Source: JANYCG01 sp031397915
GTDB taxonomy: Bacteria > Pseudomonadota > Gammaproteobacteria > Burkholderiales > Burkholderiaceae_C
Assembly (NCBI GenBank): GCA_031397915.1
Contig: JANNMM010000096.1
Coordinates: forward strand, 1 to 9,993
Direction of reading: 5' to 3'
DNA length: 9,993 nucleotides
The notes under the pieces were generated by a model. The model saw only the letters and a program-made list of their open reading frames with translations. It was not told the origin of the DNA and searched no databases. Positions 6,150 through 9,993 of the stretch are shown piece by piece (the stretch's first letter is position 1; every line of letters starts with the position of its first letter). Both the position numbers and the translations under genes were made by a program.

Positions 6150-7337
6150 ATGAAACACCACCTCCTGCCTGAACGCATCCTGCCCGAAGACGCAAAATCC
6201 GCCACCCTCATCGGCCGCGCTTGGGTCGAGGGTCGTGGGGCGGTACTGGTACGCGTGGGTGTAGACGCGGTTGTGGATCTATCAGATCTTGCCTCGACCT
6301 GCAGCCAATTGCTTGAGCTGGGCGATGCGGCCGCGCGCGTGAAGGCGTTCGCCGGGGTAAAACTCGGGGACACGGCCGCCGTGCTGGCCAACTCGGCCCA
6401 CAACGCGCGCAACCCCGCCCTGCCCTGGCTGATGGCGCCGTGCGACCTGCAGGCGATCAAGGCGGCAGGCGTGACCTTCGTCTCCTCCATGCTGGAGCGT
6501 GTGATCGAAGAACAGGCCAAAGGCGACCCGACCAAGGCCGACAGCGTGCGCCAGGCGGTGGTTGCGGTGATTGGCGACAACCTGGGCAAAGTCGTTCCTG
6601 GCTCACCCGAAGCGGCCAAACTCAAAGAAGTGCTGATCGCGCAAAAAATGTGGTCGCAGTACCTGGAAGTGGGCATAGGCCCGGACGCTGAAATCTTCAC
6701 CAAATCGCAACCCATGAGCGCCGTGGGTGTAGGTTCTGAGGTCGGGATCCACCCCCAGTCACACTGGAACAACCCCGAGCCTGAAATCGTGCTGGCCGTC
6801 AACAGCCGGGGCGACATCATGGGCGCGAGCCTGGGCAACGATGTCAACCTGCGCGACTTTGAGGGCCGCAGCGCACTGCTATTGGGCAAGGCCAAAGACA
6901 ACAACGCTTCAACCGGCATCGGCCCTTTCATCCGTTTGTTTGACTCACACTTCACGCTGGACACCGTGCGCGCGTGCGACTTGGCCGTCACGGTTGAGGG
7001 CCCCGATGGTTTTGTGATGACCGGCAGCAGCGCCATCGGCAAGATCAGCCGCACGCCGCAAGATCTGGTGGGCCAGGCGATCAACGCCAACCACCAGTAC
7101 CCGGATGGCTTCATGCTGTTTTTGGGCACCATGTTTGCGCCCACGCAAGACCGGGCCATCCCGGGGCGCCCCATGGGCGAAGGCTTCACCCATGTGGTTG
7201 GCGATGTGGTGAGTGTCTCGACCCCCAGCCTCGGTTGCCTCGTCAACCGCGTCAACACCACCGACAAAATCGCGCCCTGGACCTACGGCGCAGGTGCCCT
7301 GATGCGGGACCTGGCGCGCCAGGGGCGGCTGGCATAA
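6150..7337 (+). CDS. Fumarylacetoacetate hydrolase-superfamily enzyme, keto-deoxy-pentonate dehydratase-like
   Basis: This 395-residue enzyme has a fumarylacetoacetate-hydrolase (FAH) C-terminal domain. Metal-ligand candidates are Glu210 and Glu212 (NNPEPE) and Asp231 (GNDVNLRDFEGRS), matching the Glu-x-Glu...Asp pattern of FAH enzymes; a conserved Lys follows (LLLGKAKDNNAS). The segments LKAAGVTF-like (here IKAAGVTFVSSMLERVIEE), WSQYLEVGIGPDAEIFTK, SHWNNPEPE and QYPDGFMLFLGTMFAP closely resemble, from memory, XylX-type 2-keto-3-deoxy-D-xylonate dehydratases of the Weimberg pathway. That suggests dehydration of a 2-keto-3-deoxy sugar acid to a semialdehyde precursor of 2-oxoglutarate. No sugar dehydrogenase or semialdehyde dehydrogenase is nearby, so the pathway role is inference and no symbol is given. 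It is cytosolic, with no signal peptide. No clear SD precedes the ATG, and out-of-frame ATGs occur at 6131 and 6145. Confidence 0.87.
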   Translation: MKHHLLPERILPEDAKSATLIGRAWVEGRGAVLVRVGVDAVVDLSDLASTCSQLLELGDAAARVKAFAGVKLGDTAAVLANSAHNARNPALPWLMAPCDLQAIKAAGVTFVSSMLERVIEEQAKGDPTKADSVRQAVVAVIGDNLGKVVPGSPEAAKLKEVLIAQKMWSQYLEVGIGPDAEIFTKSQPMSAVGVGSEVGIHPQSHWNNPEPEIVLAVNSRGDIMGASLGNDVNLRDFEGRSALLLGKAKDNNASTGIGPFIRLFDSHFTLDTVRACDLAVTVEGPDGFVMTGSSAIGKISRTPQDLVGQAINANHQYPDGFMLFLGTMFAPTQDRAIPGRPMGEGFTHVVGDVVSVSTPSLGCLVNRVNTTDKIAPWTYGAGALMRDLARQGRLA

Positions 7338-7393
7338 TTGCGCACGCTGCAATCGCATACAAGGTGAAAAACGGCCCAGATCACCAGAATAAA

Positions 7394-7418
7394 TTTCTTG
7401 ATTCAAAAAATCAAGAAA
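7394..7418. terminator. AT-rich hairpin after the FAH-family gene
   Basis: A perfect 10-bp inverted repeat, TTTCTTGATT (7394-7403) with AATCAAGAAA (7409-7418), encloses a 5-base loop (CAAAA). It lies 56 bases after the stop and is followed by only a short ATTT, so it may be a weak terminator or an mRNA 3'-end stabiliser. The stem is mostly A-T, unlike the two strong terminators in this window. Confidence 0.45.
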
Positions 7419-7447
7419 ATTTCAGCATGTAAGTCACGAATTAATTT

Positions 7448-7480
7448 AATTGTTTGCTATTATTTTTATACTAAACAATT
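7448..7480. promoter_or_regulatory. Inverted repeat straddling a -10 element upstream of the FKBP gene
   Basis: AATTGTTT (7448-7455) and AAACAATT (7473-7480) are perfect inverted repeats with a 17-base spacer. A good -10 hexamer, TATACT (7467-7472), sits in the spacer right against the right arm. The best matching -35 is weak (TTTAAT, 7445-7450, 16-base spacing). The element lies in the AT-rich 186-base gap 7338-7523, which holds no gene. It may be a repressible promoter for the FKBP gene; no SD is visible before that gene's ATG. Confidence 0.4.
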
Positions 7481-7523
7481 GCTTTAAATAACCTAAAAAA
7501 CCCACGAAATACTCAATAAACGT

Positions 7524-7874
7524 ATGACCAAACTCCCCTCCGGCCTGCAATACGACGACACCCAAATCGGCTCCGGCGACGAGGCCATAGCCGGCCAGAG
7601 CGTCACCGTGCACTACACCGGCTGGCTCTACAACGACGGCGAACAGGGCAAAAAGTTCGACTCCAGCAAAGACCGCGGCGACCCCTTTGTGTTTTCGCTG
7701 GGCGCGGGCATGGTCATCAAGGGCTGGGACGAAGGCGTGGCCGGCATGAAGATCGGCGGCGCACGCACGCTCATCATCCCGGCTGCCCTGGGTTATGGCG
7801 CACGTGGCGCGGGCGGCGCCATACCGCCCAACGCCACCTTGAAGTTTGACGTCGAGTTGTTGGGCGTTCGCTGA
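7524..7874 (+). CDS. FKBP-type peptidyl-prolyl cis-trans isomerase, cytosolic
   Basis: This 116-residue single-domain FKBP catalyses cis-trans isomerisation of peptide bonds before proline. The classical active-site pattern is present: Tyr31 (VHYTGWL), Phe45-Asp46 (KFDSS), Phe55/Phe57 (PFVFSLGAG), Val64-Ile65 and Trp68 (MVIKGWDEGVAGM), Tyr91 (LGYGARG), the IPPNATL loop and Phe108 (KFDVELL). FKBP12 numbering gives the same set in the same order. There is no signal peptide and no insert domain such as that of SlyD, so it acts in the cytosol as a stand-alone domain. It sits 82 bases upstream of grpE, placing a third folding factor beside the DnaK machinery. The start at 7524 begins directly before the conserved LPSGLQY strand. 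No SD is visible, and an AT-rich promoter region precedes it. Confidence 0.95.
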   Translation: MTKLPSGLQYDDTQIGSGDEAIAGQSVTVHYTGWLYNDGEQGKKFDSSKDRGDPFVFSLGAGMVIKGWDEGVAGMKIGGARTLIIPAALGYGARGAGGAIPPNATLKFDVELLGVR

Positions 7875-7883
7875 CACTTTGCC

Positions 7884-7910
7884 CTTGAAATCCCCCAAAA
7901 AGCCCACAGC
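7884..7910 (+). promoter_or_regulatory. Candidate sigma32 (heat-shock) promoter for grpE
   Basis: CCCTTGAAA (7882-7890) contains the sigma32 -35 core CTTGAA (7884-7889) with the preferred preceding C residues. About 13 bases later, CCCACAGC (7903-7910) is a partial match to the CCCCATNT -10. Its position before grpE agrees with the known sigma32 control of grpE-dnaK in proteobacteria. The -10 is imperfect, so confidence is moderate. A stem of CCCCC (7892-7896) with GGGGG (7915-7919) overlaps the element. Confidence 0.45.
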
Positions 7911-7956
7911 TGGCGGGGGTATACGCGACTTCACGCGTCGATTTTTCCCTTTTTCC

Positions 7957-8559
7957 ATGTCAGAACAATCCCAAAACTCCAGCGAACCCAACGGCACCAG
8001 GCCACAGAAGCCCGATGCCAACAACCCGGCCCCCATGTCGCCCGAGGAGTTGGAAGCGGCCAAATTTGCCAACGAAGCGGCCCAGGACACTGACCCGCTG
8101 AGCGCCGCCCAAGCCGAGCTGGCCGTGCTCAAGGCCAAATCTGCCGACCTCGCCGACCAGTACCTGCGCGCCCAGGCCGACGTGCAAAACGCGCGCCGCC
8201 GCGCTGACGACGAGATCAGCAAGGCGCGCAAATTTGCCGTGGAGGCCTTTGCCGAAAGCCTGCTGCCGGTGGCAGACAGCCTCGAAGCGGGCCTGGCCAT
8301 TCAGGACGCCAACGCAGACCAGTTGCGTGAAGGCGCCACGGCCACCTTGCGGCAATTGACGTCAGCCCTGGAGCGCAACAAGGTGATCGCCATCAACCCC
8401 GAGCCCGGCGCGAAGTTTGATCCGCACGTGCACCAGGCCATCAGTGTGGTGCCCTCCGATTTCGAGGCCAACACCGTGGTGACCGTGCTGCAAAAGGGCT
8501 ACACCATCGCCGATCGCGTCATGCGCCCGGCACTGGTCACGGTTTCTGCCCCCAAATAG
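7957..8559 (+). CDS. grpE: GrpE, nucleotide exchange factor for DnaK
   Basis: GrpE speeds ADP release from DnaK and so drives its chaperone cycle in the cytosol. This 200-residue protein has an Asn/Pro-rich disordered head (1-30) and a long helical dimer stalk (about 47-95, rich in Ala, Glu and Lys, including DQYLRAQADVQNARRRADDE). A four-helix-bundle segment (about 97-142) and the C-terminal beta-wing domain that contacts DnaK follow. The family signature spans 151-194: GAKFDPHVHQA, then TVLQKGYTIADRVMRPALVTV. The ATG at 7957 gives the normal length; the frame stays open upstream to a TTG at 7846 inside the FKBP gene, but that extension looks non-coding. The leader is pyrimidine-rich with no SD. 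dnaK follows after 117 bases. Confidence 0.97.
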   Translation: MSEQSQNSSEPNGTRPQKPDANNPAPMSPEELEAAKFANEAAQDTDPLSAAQAELAVLKAKSADLADQYLRAQADVQNARRRADDEISKARKFAVEAFAESLLPVADSLEAGLAIQDANADQLREGATATLRQLTSALERNKVIAINPEPGAKFDPHVHQAISVVPSDFEANTVVTVLQKGYTIADRVMRPALVTVSAPK

Positions 8560-8580
8560 GCACAAAAAAGTTTCCGGCTG

Positions 8581-8611
8581 ACTTGAATCCCTTCAAGTTA
8601 TCCACAAGTTA
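8581..8611. promoter_or_regulatory. Repeat-rich regulatory patch between grpE and dnaK
   Basis: ACTTGAA (8581-8587) and TTCAAGT (8592-8598) form a perfect 7-bp inverted repeat around TCCC. The left arm contains a sigma32-like -35 core (CTTGAA), though no good -10 follows. CAAGTTA occurs at 8594-8600 and again at 8605-8611, exactly 11 bases apart. TTATCCACA at 8598-8606 is a perfect match to the DnaA-box consensus. It is not a CIRCE element. The function, whether operator, mRNA hairpin or internal promoter, is not determined. Confidence 0.4.
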
Positions 8612-8676
8612 ATCAGCATCGGCCCCGCGCACCTTCGCAACGGGCAAAAAATCAGCCACAAATTCAGGAGTTCATC

Positions 8677-9993
8677 ATGGGAAGAATCATCGGTATCGAC
8701 TTGGGCACGACCAACAGCTGCGTCGCCATCATGGAGGGCAACACGCCCAAGGTGATTGAAAACGCCGAGGGCGCGCGCACCACGCCGTCCGTCATCGCCT
8801 ACCAGGACGGTGGCGAAGTGCTGGTCGGCGCATCGGCCAAGCGCCAGGCCGTGACCAACCCGCGCAACACGCTGTACGCGGTGAAGCGCCTGATCGGCCG
8901 CAAGTTCACCGAGAAAGAAGTGCAAAAAGACATCGATCTCATGCCTTACAAAATCGCCGCAGCGGACAACGGCGACGCCTGGGTCGAAGTGCGCGGCGAA
9001 CGCATGGCGCCGCAGCAGGTCAGCGCCGATGTGTTGCGCAAGATGAAGAAAACGGCCGAAGACTACCTGGGTGAAGCCGTCACCGAAGCGGTGATCACGG
9101 TGCCGGCCTACTTCAACGACGCCCAGCGCCAGGCCACCAAAGACGCCGGCCGCATCGCGGGCCTTGATGTGAAACGCATCATCAACGAGCCCACCGCAGC
9201 GGCGCTGGCTTTTGGCCTGGACAAGCAGGAAAAGGGCGACCGCAAAATCGCCGTGTATGACCTGGGTGGTGGCACGTTTGACGTCTCCATCATCGAGATT
9301 GCCGACGTTGACGGCGAGAAACAGTTCGAAGTGCTCTCCACCAATGGCGACACCTTTTTGGGTGGCGAAGACTTCGACCAGAAAATCATCGACTACATCA
9401 TTGCCGAGTTCAAGAAAGAACAAGGCGTTGATTTGGGCAAAGACGTGTTGGCCTTGCAGCGCCTGAAAGAAGCCGCTGAAAAAGCCAAGATTGAACTGTC
9501 GAGCAGCGCCCAGACCGACATCAACCTGCCCTATGTGACAGCAGACGCTTCAGGCCCGAAACACCTGAACATCAAACTCACGCGTTCCAAGCTGGAACAA
9601 TTGGTCGAAGAGCTGATCGAGCGCACCATCGCGCCCTGCCGCACGGCCATCAAAGACGCGGGCGTGAGCACAGCCGACATCCATGACGTGATTTTGGTCG
9701 GCGGCATGACGCGCATGCCCAAGGTGCAAGAGAAAGTCAAAGAACTGTTTGGCCGCGAGCCGCGCAAGGACGTGAACCCCGACGAAGCGGTGGCCGTGGG
9801 CGCCGCCATCCAGGGCCAGGTCTTGAGCGGCGACCGCAAAGACGTGTTGCTGCTGGACGTGACGCCGCTGTCCCTGGGTATCGAAACCATGGGCGGCGTG
9901 ATGACCAAGATGATCAAGAAGAACACGACGATTCCGACCAAGTTCGCGCAAGTCTTCTCGACCGCCGACGACAACCAGCCGGCCGTGACGATC
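8677..9993 (+). CDS. dnaK: DnaK (Hsp70) chaperone, 3' end outside window
   Basis: The first 439 residues of Hsp70/DnaK are present, covering the whole ATPase domain, the linker and the start of the substrate-binding domain. Visible are phosphate-1 GIDLGTTNSCV (Asp8), NEPTAAALAFGLD (170-182), phosphate-2 DLGGGTFDVS (195-204, with Thr200 at the autophosphorylation position), the adenosine motif ILVGGMTRMPKV (339-350) and the hydrophobic linker DVLLLD (389-394). The beta-sandwich opens with VTPLSLGIETMGG. The protein refolds and protects client proteins with GrpE and DnaJ. An AGGAG site (8666-8670) six bases before the ATG fixes the start. dnaJ is expected downstream. The frame is unbroken to the window end, with no sign of damage. 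Confidence 0.98.
   Translation, partial: MGRIIGIDLGTTNSCVAIMEGNTPKVIENAEGARTTPSVIAYQDGGEVLVGASAKRQAVTNPRNTLYAVKRLIGRKFTEKEVQKDIDLMPYKIAAADNGDAWVEVRGERMAPQQVSADVLRKMKKTAEDYLGEAVTEAVITVPAYFNDAQRQATKDAGRIAGLDVKRIINEPTAAALAFGLDKQEKGDRKIAVYDLGGGTFDVSIIEIADVDGEKQFEVLSTNGDTFLGGEDFDQKIIDYIIAEFKKEQGVDLGKDVLALQRLKEAAEKAKIELSSSAQTDINLPYVTADASGPKHLNIKLTRSKLEQLVEELIERTIAPCRTAIKDAGVSTADIHDVILVGGMTRMPKVQEKVKELFGREPRKDVNPDEAVAVGAAIQGQVLSGDRKDVLLLDVTPLSLGIETMGGVMTKMIKKNTTIPTKFAQVFSTADDNQPAVTI

Noticed and set aside
7846..7956. N-terminal extension of GrpE from a TTG inside the FKBP gene
   Set aside because: The extra 37 residues do not look like GrpE, overlap the FKBP end and cover the candidate promoter. 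The ATG at 7957 gives the normal family length.
7875..7956. CIRCE/HrcA operator before grpE or dnaK
   Set aside because: The TTAGCACTC-N9-GAGTGCTAA pattern is absent in both leaders. The CTTGAA core fits sigma32 better.
8598..8606. Replication origin suggested by the perfect DnaA box
   Set aside because: Only one box is seen, with no box cluster, no dnaA/dnaN/gyrB neighbours and no AT-rich unwinding element beside it. It is kept only as a possible regulatory site.
8593..9423. 276-codon minus-strand open frame opposite dnaK
   Set aside because: Long antisense frames opposite dnaK are a known by-product of its codon bias. No family pattern or SD was seen.
1..9993. CRISPR arrays, insertion sequences, tRNA or rRNA genes, prophage or defence genes
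   Set aside because: No regularly spaced repeats, transposase-like frames, terminal inverted repeats with target duplications, or RNA gene signatures were found on either strand.

Overview
The window looks like chromosomal DNA from a betaproteobacterium, most likely Burkholderiales and probably Comamonadaceae. The pointers are the GC-rich coding sequence, tandem Bug-type extracytoplasmic receptors (a family greatly expanded in that order), tannase-family esterases, and the type of the GrpE and DnaK proteins. All ten genes are on the + strand. No RNA genes, insertion sequences, CRISPR arrays or phage genes were seen. The genus call is inference from protein character, not from a marker gene.

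Positions 1-5560 read as a small catabolic or uptake cluster. Two adjacent, clearly paralogous Bug/TctC periplasmic receptors come first (the first is cut by the window edge) and end at a strong terminator. Two adjacent paralogous tannase/feruloyl-esterase-family hydrolases follow: one has a lipoprotein signal, the other a cleavable-type signal peptide. Both keep the Ser-Asp-His triad, the paired cysteines and the calcium-loop aspartates. A MarR-type regulator overlaps the end of the second esterase. The simplest reading is capture and extracytoplasmic hydrolysis of an aromatic ester or related compound under ligand-responsive control. The substrate cannot be read from the sequence.

Positions 5561-7523 hold an AT-richer spacer with three small TTGCA-type palindromes and a good promoter, then a 103-residue HxlR-like winged-helix regulator with a strong SD and a textbook terminator. 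Next comes a 395-residue fumarylacetoacetate-hydrolase-superfamily enzyme resembling the 2-keto-3-deoxy-pentonate dehydratase (XylX) type. A second AT-rich spacer follows, with a hairpin and an inverted repeat that straddles a -10 element.

Positions 7524-9993 are a protein-folding block: a cytosolic single-domain FKBP-type prolyl isomerase, grpE, and the first 439 codons of dnaK. A plausible heat-shock (sigma32) -35 element lies before grpE. The short grpE-dnaK gap contains an inverted repeat, an 11-bp-spaced direct repeat and a perfect DnaA-box nonamer.

I found no convincing undescribed multi-gene system. The best leads are the receptor/esterase/MarR cluster as a candidate ester-utilisation locus, the palindrome inside the promoter spacer of the winged-helix gene, and the layered repeats between grpE and dnaK.
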